NCBI GenBank assembly: GCA_017744935.1
Contig: JAGIAI010000006.1
Span: 56,089 to 120,088 of the forward strand
Direction: 5' to 3'
From: Variovorax sp.
Lineage (GTDB): Bacteria > Pseudomonadota > Gammaproteobacteria > Burkholderiales > Burkholderiaceae_C
DNA: 64,000 nt
The translations under genes and the position numbers were made by a program. Below are positions 35,012 to 42,993 of the stretch, piece by piece. The notes beneath the pieces are model-generated. The model saw nothing but the letters and a program-made list of their open reading frames with translations. It had not been told where the DNA came from and searched no databases. The first letter of the stretch is position 1, and each line of letters opens with the position of its first letter.

Positions 35012-36244
35012 TCACGCGGCCACCTTGTCCTGGCGGGGCAGCCTGAGCACGGCGGGGGCGCACAGCAACATCAGCGCACAGACGACGAACAACGCCGTTT
35101 CGATTGCCACGCTTGCATCGCCGCGCCCCGCGATGTGCCCGACCACGACGCTGCCGGCCAGCAAGCCCACGTCCGTGAGCCACGCGACCGCACCCTGTGC
35201 AAGGCCTTGCGCATCACGCGGCAGCGCCCGCGCGGCGGCATAGCGCAACGGTCCGCCCGAGAGCATGCCAATGCCGAAGCCCAGCGCCGCGCCACCCGCC
35301 ATGAAGAAGACCGCGCCGGCGGGCGCGGCCACGACGAGCAACACACCCGCGATCGCGCTCGTGAGGCCGGTGATGACCAGCGGGCGTGATCCCGTGCGAT
35401 CGAGCCAGCGGATCACGCACGCGGTGGCGAACAGGCCTCCGAGCAGCAGCGGCACCATCAGCGGGGCCGTGGCGGTCATACCCAGCCCCAGCCGCGTGGC
35501 CGCGACCGTGGGCATCCATACCAGCGCGGATTGACCTGCACCGGTGCCGAGCGCGAGCAGGATGGTGGGAAGCATCGGCCGGCTGAATGCCAGCCACCAC
35601 GGCGCCGGGCGCTCCGCGTCGCGCGATGCGGCCGAGGCCGGCAGCGGCCAGGCGAGCGACAGCAATGCGAGGCAGGCACCAAACGAGAAGGCACTGCGCC
35701 AGCCGAGTTGCAGCAGCCAGGGCGTGCCGATGGTGGCCGCGACGTAGGTCAATCCATAGGCCATCGACACCTGGCCCAGCAGCCGGCCATGCTGTTCGGG
35801 CGGCCAATGGGTCACGATGACGGCCGCCACCAAGGGCAGCAAGGGACCATGGGCCAGCCCTTGCAATGCACGCGCGACCAACACGCCATCCGGGCTGGGC
35901 AACACGCTGGCGAGCCCACCCGAGACGACTGCCAGCATCAGGGAGCCACGCAGCAGCCGGGTCGCACCCACGCGCCGGACCGCCAATGCAGCCAGCGGCA
36001 CCGCCACGAGCGTTGCGGCGACGAACACCGACAGCAACCATGAGGCCAATTGCGCCGACGCGCCGGTAGAAGCACGCATGGCCGGCAGCACGTAGCTGAT
36101 CGCGCCGGCCTCGAAGCCCGCGGTGATCGCCGCGCCGAGCAGCGCCAGCATGCGGCGCGATGCGTGGTCCGTCGACGTGGCGTGCACCGGGCTCACTGCC
36201 GGCGGCATTCGGGCGTCGATCTTCGGTTCCACGGGCTCTGGCAT
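35012..36244 (-). CDS. MFS transporter
   Basis: The 410-residue protein has 12 predicted membrane spans and major-facilitator signatures, including LAVRRVGATRLLRGSL after the second span and ARALQGLAHGPLLPLVAAVI in the fourth. It resembles drug or metabolite exporters of the arabinose-efflux type. The N-terminal 30 residues are charged and precede the first span. It is tightly linked to the downstream cNMP-CPBP gene (two-base gap) and divergent from the acyltransferase gene (44 bases). Substrate unknown. Confidence 0.9.
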   Translation of the reverse strand: MPEPVEPKIDARMPPAVSPVHATSTDHASRRMLALLGAAITAGFEAGAISYVLPAMRASTGASAQLASWLLSVFVAATLVAVPLAALAVRRVGATRLLRGSLMLAVVSGGLASVLPSPDGVLVARALQGLAHGPLLPLVAAVIVTHWPPEQHGRLLGQVSMAYGLTYVAATIGTPWLLQLGWRSAFSFGACLALLSLAWPLPASAASRDAERPAPWWLAFSRPMLPTILLALGTGAGQSALVWMPTVAATRLGLGMTATAPLMVPLLLGGLFATACVIRWLDRTGSRPLVITGLTSAIAGVLLVVAAPAGAVFFMAGGAALGFGIGMLSGGPLRYAAARALPRDAQGLAQGAVAWLTDVGLLAGSVVVGHIAGRGDASVAIETALFVVCALMLLCAPAVLRLPRQDKVAA

Positions 36245-36288
36245 GGGGCGCAGTGTAGGGCCGGCTTCGTGCCCTATGCTTGCGGCCC

Positions 36289-36879
36289 ATGGCCCGGACC
36301 ATCTTCGACACCCCTTTGCTCGAGCCGTTGCTGCGGACCACGTCGCGCGGCGTGCTGCGCGTGCTCGGCTGGAAGGTGCATGGCGAGCTGCCGCAGCGGG
36401 CGGTGCGTTGCGTCGTCATCGCGGCGCCCCACACCAGCAACTGGGACTTCCCCTTCACGCTTCTCGCGGCCTTCGCGCTGCGCATGCGCATCCGCTGGAT
36501 GGGGAAGGCTTCGTTGTTTCGCCCTCCCTTCGGCGGATTGATGCGCTGGCTTGGCGGCATACCGGTGCATCGCGAACGGTCCAACAACCTGATCGCGGCC
36601 TCGGTCGAGGCGCTGAAGCTGGCGCCCGGGCCGCTGCAACTGGTGGTGGCGCCCGAAGGCACCCGCAGCCGCGCCCGCCAATGGAAAGCCGGCTTCCATC
36701 ACATCGCCCGCGGCGCTGGGTTGCCGATCCAGCTCTCTTATCTCGACTGGGGGACTCGCTCCTGCGGCCTCGGGCCGCTGGTCGACCCGACCGACGATGT
36801 CGATGGCGACATCGCCCGCATTCGCGCCTTCTACGCGCCGTTTCGCGGGCGCAACGTCGATCAGTTCGATTCGGGCTGA
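36289..36879 (+). CDS. 1-acyl-sn-glycerol-3-phosphate acyltransferase-like protein
   Basis: The 196-residue PlsC-family protein carries the HxxxxD catalytic motif as HTSNWD and the substrate motif PEGTRSR. It transfers an acyl chain to a lysophosphatidate-like acceptor at the inner membrane. It is shorter than housekeeping PlsC (about 240 residues) and resembles the small glycerol-acyltransferase family often present as a second copy. It starts at ATG 36289; its 3' end overlaps the convergent Ldh2-type gene by 19 bases. Confidence 0.9.
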   Translation: MARTIFDTPLLEPLLRTTSRGVLRVLGWKVHGELPQRAVRCVVIAAPHTSNWDFPFTLLAAFALRMRIRWMGKASLFRPPFGGLMRWLGGIPVHRERSNNLIAASVEALKLAPGPLQLVVAPEGTRSRARQWKAGFHHIARGAGLPIQLSYLDWGTRSCGLGPLVDPTDDVDGDIARIRAFYAPFRGRNVDQFDSG

Positions 36880-37934
36880 GGCAGCGCGACGCCGTACTTC
36901 TCGGCCCACGGACGCAGCGCGGGCAGGATGCCGTCGTGCAGCAGCACACCGCGATCCTGCTGGTCGGCAGCCAGTCGATAGCCTCGTTCGCCGGGGAGCC
37001 GAACCGGCCGCTTTGCATCGACGGGCTTCGAGGCGCGGCACTGGCGTGCCACCTCGCCCATCTGCCGCTCGAAGGCTTCGAGCCCCGCGAAGGCTGCCGG
37101 GTCGATCACTTGCAGGAAGACCGTGGCGCCCCAACCCTCCCGCGGATCAGCGCGGCCGTGGCCGGCAAGGCCGCCGGTCAGTGCCTCGACGAGCAGCGAC
37201 AGCCCGAAGCCCTTGTGTCCCGAATCGAGCCCGCCCAGCGGAAGGATGCTGCCCTTCGGCTCGTTGAACAGCACGGCAGGGTCATCGGATGGCTTTCCGT
37301 GTCCATCGATCAGCCACTCGGCCGGGAGCTTGCCGCCTTCCTTGTGCAAGCGACCGGTCAGCCCGTTGGTCGTGGTGGATGTGGAGATGTCGATCGACAC
37401 CGGCGAGTCGCCCGAGGGAAATCCCGCCGACACCGGATTGGGCGTGAAGACCGGGTCCAGTCCGCCGAAGGGTGCGACGCTCGCGGCATTGGGATCGGAA
37501 CAGGTCAGCATCAGCACCAGCCCCTGCTCGGCCGCGCGCCGGTGGTAGCTCGCGAGACTTGCGATGTGATGGCTGCGCCGGATGACGACGGTGCCGGTGC
37601 CCTCATCGCAGGCGAGCCGCGCCGCCTCTTCGAGCGCGCGGAGCACCAGCCACGGACCCGGCAAACGGCGGCCATCCCACAACTGGGCCGCCGGGCGGGA
37701 CGACACGATCTCCGGTCCGCCTTCGAGCACCATGCCGCCCTTTTCGATGTCGGCAAGGTAAGGCGCGAGCAACTGCAGCCCGTGCGTGGTGTGGCCCATC
37801 AGGTCGCCCTCGACCAGCACGGTCGCAACGGCCTGGGCCTTGTCTCCCGGCATGCCGGCGCGTTCGAGCAGCGTGCGCGCGAACTCGGCGAGGTCCGCGG
37901 CGGAAAGGCGATGGGCGGCGTGGTCCTGCTGCAC
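36861..37934 (-). CDS. malate/L-lactate dehydrogenase family (Ldh2-type) oxidoreductase
   Basis: The 357-residue NAD(P)-dependent enzyme belongs to the Ldh2/MDH2 family, distinct from classical MDH. Family marks are GDLMGHTTHGLQLL, RRSHHIASLASYHRRAAEQGL, PNPVSAGFPS and LDSGHKGFGLSLLVEALTGGL. Members reduce or oxidise 2-oxo/2-hydroxy acids such as malate, lactate, ureidoglycolate or delta1-piperideine-2-carboxylate, so the substrate is open. It follows the DUF3297 gene by eight bases. Confidence 0.93.
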   Translation of the reverse strand: MQQDHAAHRLSAADLAEFARTLLERAGMPGDKAQAVATVLVEGDLMGHTTHGLQLLAPYLADIEKGGMVLEGGPEIVSSRPAAQLWDGRRLPGPWLVLRALEEAARLACDEGTGTVVIRRSHHIASLASYHRRAAEQGLVLMLTCSDPNAASVAPFGGLDPVFTPNPVSAGFPSGDSPVSIDISTSTTTNGLTGRLHKEGGKLPAEWLIDGHGKPSDDPAVLFNEPKGSILPLGGLDSGHKGFGLSLLVEALTGGLAGHGRADPREGWGATVFLQVIDPAAFAGLEAFERQMGEVARQCRASKPVDAKRPVRLPGERGYRLAADQQDRGVLLHDGILPALRPWAEKYGVALPQPESN

Positions 37935-37942
37935 GGCGGCTC

Positions 37943-38191
37943 CTACTTGTAGAAGACCTCAACCTTGCCCTTGAGTTTGATCAGCAAGGGCTGGCCCTTG
38001 CGATCGAGTGCGCGGCCTGCAGGCACCTTGATCCAGCCTTCGCTGACGCAGTATTCCTCGACGTCGTTCCGGTCCTTGCCGTTGAAGCGGACGCCGATGT
38101 CGTGCTCGAAGACGGCAGGGACATGGTGCGGACTGCGCGGATCGACCGAAAGATGGTCAGGCAGCGGCGGCTTTTGTGCGGATTCGGACAT
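37943..38191 (-). CDS. DUF3297 family small protein
   Basis: The 82-residue protein matches DUF3297: PDHLSVDPRSPHHVPAVFEHDIGVRFNG, NDVEEYCVSEGWIKVPAG and KGQPLLIKLKGKVEVFYK. Some database entries mislabel it glutathione peroxidase, but no such motif is present. It is cytosolic and of unknown function. It is the first gene of a two-gene unit with the Ldh2-type dehydrogenase. Confidence 0.9.
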   Translation of the reverse strand: MSESAQKPPLPDHLSVDPRSPHHVPAVFEHDIGVRFNGKDRNDVEEYCVSEGWIKVPAGRALDRKGQPLLIKLKGKVEVFYK

Positions 38192-38234
38192 CGATGAAGC
38201 TCTGGAAAAGTGAATTCGGCCCGTAGTGTGACAG

Positions 38235-38462
38235 TCAGTCGATCCACGGCCCGCCGAGCATCGCCTGGATGTAGGCCGCGACCTTCACGAGGTCCTCGTC
38301 GGACAGCGGCAGCGGCGGCGCATCGACGAGATGCTCGGCCACCAGGTGCAGCTTGGCGGATGCATTGGGCGCCTCCTGCAGCAGCACCGCGATGGCTGCG
38401 GTGTGCGCGACCGCCCTCAACTCGAGCGCGCGCAGCCTTGCGTTGATATCTTCCAGTTCCAT
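38235..38462 (-). CDS. small helical protein of unknown function
   Basis: The 75-residue protein starts MELEDINARLRALELR and is predicted to be mostly helical, with a possible short coiled coil at the start and a C-terminal PLSDEDLVKVAAYIQAMLG segment. No family is recognised. A weak GACAGGAG-like site precedes the ATG. It lies upstream of DUF3297 (43 bases) on the same strand and is divergent from the GNAT gene over a region with direct repeats. Confidence 0.7.
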   Translation of the reverse strand: MELEDINARLRALELRAVAHTAAIAVLLQEAPNASAKLHLVAEHLVDAPPLPLSDEDLVKVAAYIQAMLGGPWID

Positions 38463-38486
38463 TCTTTTCTCCTGTCGCGGAGCGGG

Positions 38487-38537
38487 TTGACGCAGCCGAT
38501 TCTGCTTCGGATAGTGTGACGCAGCGGATTGTTTCGG
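38487..38537. repeat. two imperfect direct repeats at 29-base period in a divergent promoter region
   Basis: TTGACGCAGCCGATT at 38487-38501 is followed at a 29-base offset by GTGACGCAGCGGATT at 38516-38530, and both are followed by a TTCGG block. They lie between the small helical protein gene and the GNAT gene. They could be paired regulator sites or a small duplication. Confidence 0.6.
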
Positions 38538-38628
38538 CAAATGCAATGCCGCATTGACCGGGGCCGTCTTTTTCACCACGGAAGCAAGGACTAGATTGAG
38601 GGCACCCCATCCCCACGGAGGTTGCCAC

Positions 38629-39189
38629 ATGTCCCCCACCCGTCATATCGCATCCGGCGCGCATTTGCAGCATCCCGGACACGCGTTGCCGTACGACGAT
38701 GGCACCTCGATCCATCTGCGCCCGATCGAGCCCGATGACTTCGAGCGCGAACGCGAATTCGTCGAAGGCCTTTCGCCGCGCACGTCCTACCAGCGGCTGA
38801 TGTCGGCGCGCAAGCCGACCGCAGATGAACTCTTCCGCTGGACGCACATCGACCGCTCGCGCGAGGGCGCGGTGGTCGCCACCGTCACCATCGACGGCCG
38901 CGAACGACAAGTGGGCGTCGCCCGCTACGTGATGGAGGGCGCGGACGGCGAGGCCGAATTCGCGATGGTGATCGGGGACGAGTGGCAAGGCCAGGGCGTC
39001 GGCGCGCAACTGCTCTCGGCCTTGATTGATCTTGCGAAGCAGTCCGGCGTGCGGCGGTTGCATGGCAACACGCTTTCCGAAAACAACGCGATGCGCTCGC
39101 TCGGCCGCCGCTTCGGCTTCAGGCAGTCGCGGCAGCCGGGCGAGGCGATCATCACGATGCTGAGCCTCAACTTGCTGCCCGAAGCCTAG
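38629..39189 (+). CDS. GNAT-family N-acetyltransferase
   Basis: The 186-residue acetyltransferase has a GNAT fold with the acetyl-CoA loop DEWQGQGVGAQLLSALID and the preceding AEFAMVI strand. It resembles the acetyltransferase domain of the protein-lysine acetyltransferase PatZ but lacks the acyl-CoA-synthetase-like part. A CGGAG site eight bases before ATG 38629 sets the start. The stop overlaps the stop of the convergent prolyl-hydroxylase-like gene by four bases. Its target is unknown. Confidence 0.92.
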   Translation: MSPTRHIASGAHLQHPGHALPYDDGTSIHLRPIEPDDFEREREFVEGLSPRTSYQRLMSARKPTADELFRWTHIDRSREGAVVATVTIDGRERQVGVARYVMEGADGEAEFAMVIGDEWQGQGVGAQLLSALIDLAKQSGVRRLHGNTLSENNAMRSLGRRFGFRQSRQPGEAIITMLSLNLLPEA

Positions 39190-40061
39190 GCGGAGACAAA
39201 GCGCCGGTTGCGCATCCACTTGGTCACGCCCCACTTTTCACCGCGCGTCACCGGCGCGCTGGCATGCAGCGAGCGAGGATCGACGCGGCCGCTGTCGTCG
39301 CCGTATTCGAAGTAGCAGGCATTGCCTCGGAACGGCGAAACCGCCAGGCCAAGCTGCGGGAACACGGTCTGGCCGCCTTCGGGTGGGTCATTGAGATACG
39401 TCACCAGCGTGCTCACGCGCTGGCCGCTGCGCGCGACGGATTCACGGTTGGCGGCATTGGTGGGCGCGAGGTAGTCGTAGTGGGGTTCGCTCCCCGCGCC
39501 TGTCGGGTAGTGCAGCACCTGCAATCCCTCGCCGTTTTCGAGCGGCAGGTTCATCAGCGCCGAGAAGCGCCGGTCGAGCCGGGCGATCAGTTCGTTTTCT
39601 TCCAGCCGGAAGAACATGCCCCAGCTCGTGCGCTTGTCGCTCACGATGTCGCGGCCGCTCATCGGATCGACCAGTGTCGAGGGCTTCAGGCGCGGGCGCG
39701 CCATGTCGATCACGGCCTGGCATTCCGCAGCGTCGAGAACGTTGCCGAGCGAGGCGCAGACCGGGTCCTCAGTGCGCGAATACACGGCGATCTCGCGATC
39801 GCCCGCCGCGATGCGCGTGCCCGGGGAGAGGCGCGTGGGTGGCCTGGGCGCTGCTTCATCGGGCAGTTCGACGCTGTCGGTCGGCATCGGCCCGCCGTGC
39901 TGCCGGGCGCCGACATAGGCCGCCACGATGGCATGCGCGGACCGCTCGTTCATGCCCTGCTTCAGCATCGTGGCGACCAGCGCCTGCGGCGCCTGGCCGC
40001 TGTCGAGGTGGTGCGTCAACCAGCGTCCAAGGTCCGGGGAAAAGCGGACGACAGCGCCCAT
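39186..40061 (-). CDS. prolyl 4-hydroxylase-like 2-oxoglutarate/Fe(II) dioxygenase
   Basis: The 291-residue protein has a C-terminal P4Hc domain (about residues 100-290). HYDYL holds the HxD iron ligands, LHASAPVTRGEKWGVTKW the distal His and the Lys that binds 2-oxoglutarate, and LVTYLNDPPEGGQTVFP is a typical strand pair. The N-terminal 80 residues (GRWLTHHLDSGQAPQALVATMLKQG) form a helical region common in bacterial homologues. The start ATG lies one base after the upstream lipoprotein stop. The protein substrate is unknown. Confidence 0.92.
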   Translation of the reverse strand: MGAVVRFSPDLGRWLTHHLDSGQAPQALVATMLKQGMNERSAHAIVAAYVGARQHGGPMPTDSVELPDEAAPRPPTRLSPGTRIAAGDREIAVYSRTEDPVCASLGNVLDAAECQAVIDMARPRLKPSTLVDPMSGRDIVSDKRTSWGMFFRLEENELIARLDRRFSALMNLPLENGEGLQVLHYPTGAGSEPHYDYLAPTNAANRESVARSGQRVSTLVTYLNDPPEGGQTVFPQLGLAVSPFRGNACYFEYGDDSGRVDPRSLHASAPVTRGEKWGVTKWMRNRRFVSA

Positions 40062-40062
40062 C

Positions 40063-40707
40063 TCAGACCGGTCCGATCTTGGGGACCCAGCCCTTGTCTT
40101 CAAGCGTGAAAGCCTGGCGCAATTGCAGGCTGCCTGCGCCCTGGATGACGCGCGCGATCATTGGGAACACGCGCTGTGCATCGGCGTCCTGCATCCATGG
40201 CGCAGGGTCGATCTGGTAGGTGTAGCTCACCACCGCTTGCGGATGCTGCGCGTCATGCGCGTCCACCTGCACATTCACGACCTTCTCGCGCTTGAGGTGC
40301 GCCACACAGAAGTCATTGGCGTGCTCTTCGCCGCCGCGCGCAGCGTAAGCGTGCGGCTTGTAGAACTTGCGGCCGTCTTCGGTCAGTTCGAAGCGTCTGA
40401 CTGCGCCGTCCGGGTTCTCCTTGCTCTTCGGCGCCTCGACGATGGTGCTGCGCACGAGGCCGAGCTTTTCCATGACCGGGAACTGCACCGCACGGCGCCC
40501 GCCGGAACCGGCTTCGGCTTCCGTCAGGTCGGCCGGCCAGTCGAACATCGAGAGGCAGAGATCGCCGCGCTGGGCCAGATAGTCGTCGAGCGCAACGGCC
40601 ATGTTCTCTGGCGTCGGCGCCTTGGCGTCGTGGACAGCATTGCAGGCGGTCAGCGAGAAGGCTGCCGCAATACCCAGCATGAGCTGGAGTGAAGAACGGG
40701 TTTTCAT
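40063..40707 (-). CDS. lipoprotein, member of a paralogous pair
   Basis: The 214-residue protein has a lipoprotein signal (lipobox SLTAC, Cys22). It contains LDDYLAQRGDLCLSMFDWPADL, LGLVRSTIV, RRFELTEDGRKFYKP, a FCVAHLKREKVVNV segment, and ends in a beta-rich WMQDADAQRVFPMIARVIQG domain. The family is unknown to me. The paralogue of equal length lies 27 bases upstream. It is followed after one base by the prolyl-hydroxylase-like gene, so it may be in one operon with it. Confidence 0.82.
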   Translation of the reverse strand: MKTRSSLQLMLGIAAAFSLTACNAVHDAKAPTPENMAVALDDYLAQRGDLCLSMFDWPADLTEAEAGSGGRRAVQFPVMEKLGLVRSTIVEAPKSKENPDGAVRRFELTEDGRKFYKPHAYAARGGEEHANDFCVAHLKREKVVNVQVDAHDAQHPQAVVSYTYQIDPAPWMQDADAQRVFPMIARVIQGAGSLQLRQAFTLEDKGWVPKIGPV

Positions 40708-40734
40708 GAATCGGAGTTGGATAGAAGATAAAAA

Positions 40735-41379
40735 TCAGTGCTCGTCGAGTTCGTCCGCGACCCAGCCATGCGGCGTGAGGTGCACGCCGAGGCGCACCTG
40801 CATCGTCTTTTCGTTCTGGATGGCGCGCGCCAGCACCGGAAAGGCGTGCAGCACCTCGGGCGCGGCGACCCAGGACTCCGGCGCAATGCGGTAGGTGAAC
40901 AGCAGCGAGGTCCCTGTGCGGCCGTCGCGCGTTTGCGGGGCGTCCCAACCGAGCAGACGGTCCAGCGTGAGGGTGGCCGCGCACAAGTCCGCCGCACGGA
41001 CGACCTTGCGCGTCGCGGTGCGAATCACCACCGGCTCGTGCCGGTAGAACTTCTGCCCCTCGGCGGTCAGTGTGTATTCGCGCACGGTGCCGCCGTTGCG
41101 GATGATGTCGCGGCCGCTCACGAGGCCGATTTTTTCGAGCACCGGCATCTGCTGCGCATCAGCGTCGCGCGAACCGACCTCAACCGCGATGGGCCAGTCG
41201 TACTTCGCGAGGCACACATGCCCGCGCTGCGCGAGGAAATCGTTGACCGCCGCGGTGAAGTTGTCCCGATTCGGAAAACGGGCCTGTTCGTTGTTTCCGC
41301 ATGCGGACAGCGCGGCCAGTGACATCAGGAGGAAGGCAGCGAGACCGGCGCGCTTCGTCGTGTTCGTATTCGAGTTCAA
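40735..41379 (-). CDS. lipoprotein, paralogue of the downstream gene, coupled to the peroxidase gene
   Basis: The 214-residue lipoprotein (lipobox ALSAC, Cys27) is an evident paralogue of the next gene: VNDFLAQRGHVCLAKYDWPIAV, LEKIGLVSGRDI, REYTLTAEGQKFYR, DLCAATLTLDRLL and the C-terminal PEVLHAFPVLARAIQNEKTMQVRLG. I propose a TTG start that overlaps the TGA stop of the peroxidase gene (TTGA), because no ATG precedes the signal peptide. Each copy has conserved cysteines near residues 50 and 145. Function unknown; its position suggests an envelope partner of the peroxidase. Confidence 0.8.
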   Translation of the reverse strand: MNSNTNTTKRAGLAAFLLMSLAALSACGNNEQARFPNRDNFTAAVNDFLAQRGHVCLAKYDWPIAVEVGSRDADAQQMPVLEKIGLVSGRDIIRNGGTVREYTLTAEGQKFYRHEPVVIRTATRKVVRAADLCAATLTLDRLLGWDAPQTRDGRTGTSLLFTYRIAPESWVAAPEVLHAFPVLARAIQNEKTMQVRLGVHLTPHGWVADELDEH

Positions 41380-42905
41380 TTGACGCACGTTCCACCGGTT
41401 GGTGCTTCCGCCGGCGGCTGATAGCCGTCGCTCAGCACACCCAGGAAGCAGACCAGGTCCTTGATGTCCTGTTCCGAGAGCTGCGGGGTCGAACCGACGG
41501 GGCGCGGCTGCGCACCGTTGAGCGCCGTGCTGCCGCCCGCATCGGTCTGACCTTGCCCGAGGGGCGCTTCCTCGTCGACGTTGCCGCGGTACATCGCAGG
41601 CAGGTCGTTGAACTTGGCGACCGTCGCGCCCGGCACAGAGGTCGGCTGCAAGGCATACGGGGGATTGGCCGTCGCCGTGCCGGTGCCCCCGGTCGAGGGA
41701 TACCAGTACTCGGGGTTGGTGTCGCGCGTGTTGTAGAAGCGGACCACCTGCTCCAGCGCGTGGAAGATGCCGTTGTGGAAGAACACCGAGCGCGACGCGA
41801 CGTTGCGCAAGGTTGGCACCTTGAAGCGGCCGCAGTACGGATTCGGATTGTTGGCACCCGTGAATGGGTCCGGTGCCGCGCCGGCCTTGGCCGTTCCGGG
41901 CTTGTGGCTGTTGTAGCTGTCGTCGTTGGCGGGGCCGCACAGACCCATGTCGAAGTAGGCCGGATCGTCGTTGGCCGGAATGGGATCGGGGTTGTTCGGA
42001 ATCGACCGGTCGTTGCGCGGCGCGCCGATGGCCTGGTAGGTGAAGTCGGTCATCAATCCCGTGCTGCCATTGAAGTTGGCACCCTGGAAGTGGCACGCCA
42101 GGCAGTTGCCACGGTCCTCGCGATTGAAAACCGCGAGGCCGCGCATCTCCGCGGGCGTCAGCGTGCCGCCGATCTTGTTGCCGATGTAGAGGTCGTACTT
42201 GCTCTTGTACGGATGAAAGCTGATGTCTTCGGTTTCGAAGGCTGCGATCGCCTGGCCGATGCTGGCGAAGGCGGCATCGGTCTCGTCGAGCGCATTCGCG
42301 CCGAAGGCCTGCCTGAACAGCGCCGCATACGAGGCGCTGCGCGCGGTCTGGACCACGGCTTCCTTCGAGGCATTGTTCATCTCGATCGGATTCAGAAGCG
42401 GGAGCGTCACCTGATCGGCCAGCGTGGGCGCGCGGCCGTCGAGCATGAAACCGCCACCGGGCGCGCTGGTGGTCACGCCATCGGGGTTTTCAGCCTCGTC
42501 GCTGTAGGGCGGCGTCATGTCCTTGTAGCGCAGCGAAGGCACCGCGCGCTGGCCCTTGGACAGGCCGTCCGAGCCGAGCTGCACAGCCAGGCTGTTGGGT
42601 GGGCCATAGGCGTAGTTTGGGTCATGGCAGCTCGCGCATGACTGGTTCTTGCCGCCGGACAAATTCTGGTCAAAGAACAACTTCTGGCCGACCTGGGCTG
42701 CAAGGCTCAGGTTGCTGGTGTTCGTCGCGGTGGTGGCGTTGCCGGTGGTGCCCGCGGTCTGCGTTCCCGCAGTCGCCGGGAGTGACGCGCCGCCGGAGCC
42801 TCCGCCACCCCCACAGGCCGCCAGCGTCAGGGCGGCGCATGACACGAACAACCGGATGGCAAACGAGCGGATGGCGGACCCCCTCGTCGCGTGGACCTTG
42901 CGCAT
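41376..42905 (-). CDS. dihaem cytochrome c peroxidase/MauG-family lipoprotein
   Basis: The 509-residue protein carries two c-type haem motifs, CASCH at residues 90-94 and CLACH at 268-272, in the arrangement of CcpA/MauG peroxidases. These reduce hydrogen peroxide or oxidise protein-bound cofactors in the periplasm. A lipobox LAAC (Cys31) followed by GGGGG means it is membrane anchored, unlike the usual soluble peroxidase. The N-terminal 65 residues are low-complexity. It is larger than typical CcpA (about 340 residues) because of insertions between residues 300 and 450. An AAGGGAAA site supports ATG 42905. A terminator-like hairpin ends 23 bases before the start. Confidence 0.92.
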   Translation of the reverse strand: MRKVHATRGSAIRSFAIRLFVSCAALTLAACGGGGGSGGASLPATAGTQTAGTTGNATTATNTSNLSLAAQVGQKLFFDQNLSGGKNQSCASCHDPNYAYGPPNSLAVQLGSDGLSKGQRAVPSLRYKDMTPPYSDEAENPDGVTTSAPGGGFMLDGRAPTLADQVTLPLLNPIEMNNASKEAVVQTARSASYAALFRQAFGANALDETDAAFASIGQAIAAFETEDISFHPYKSKYDLYIGNKIGGTLTPAEMRGLAVFNREDRGNCLACHFQGANFNGSTGLMTDFTYQAIGAPRNDRSIPNNPDPIPANDDPAYFDMGLCGPANDDSYNSHKPGTAKAGAAPDPFTGANNPNPYCGRFKVPTLRNVASRSVFFHNGIFHALEQVVRFYNTRDTNPEYWYPSTGGTGTATANPPYALQPTSVPGATVAKFNDLPAMYRGNVDEEAPLGQGQTDAGGSTALNGAQPRPVGSTPQLSEQDIKDLVCFLGVLSDGYQPPAEAPTGGTCVN

Positions 42906-42927
42906 TGATTTCCCTTGGGACAAATAC

Positions 42928-42960
42928 AAAAAAGCCGGGAAGCGGCCGAAGCCGCCTCCC
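42928..42960 (-). terminator. rho-independent terminator after the phosphoesterase gene
   Basis: Read on the minus strand: a ten-base stem GGGAGGCGGC / GCCGCTTCCC (one G-T wobble) with a TTCG tetraloop, then GGC and a run of six T. It is 34 bases after the phosphoesterase stop and 23 bases before the peroxidase start. It should end phosphoesterase transcripts or act as an attenuator for the peroxidase operon. Confidence 0.85.
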
Positions 42961-42993
42961 TGCTCTTGCTACTGCTTGCTTGTCAGACGCTGC

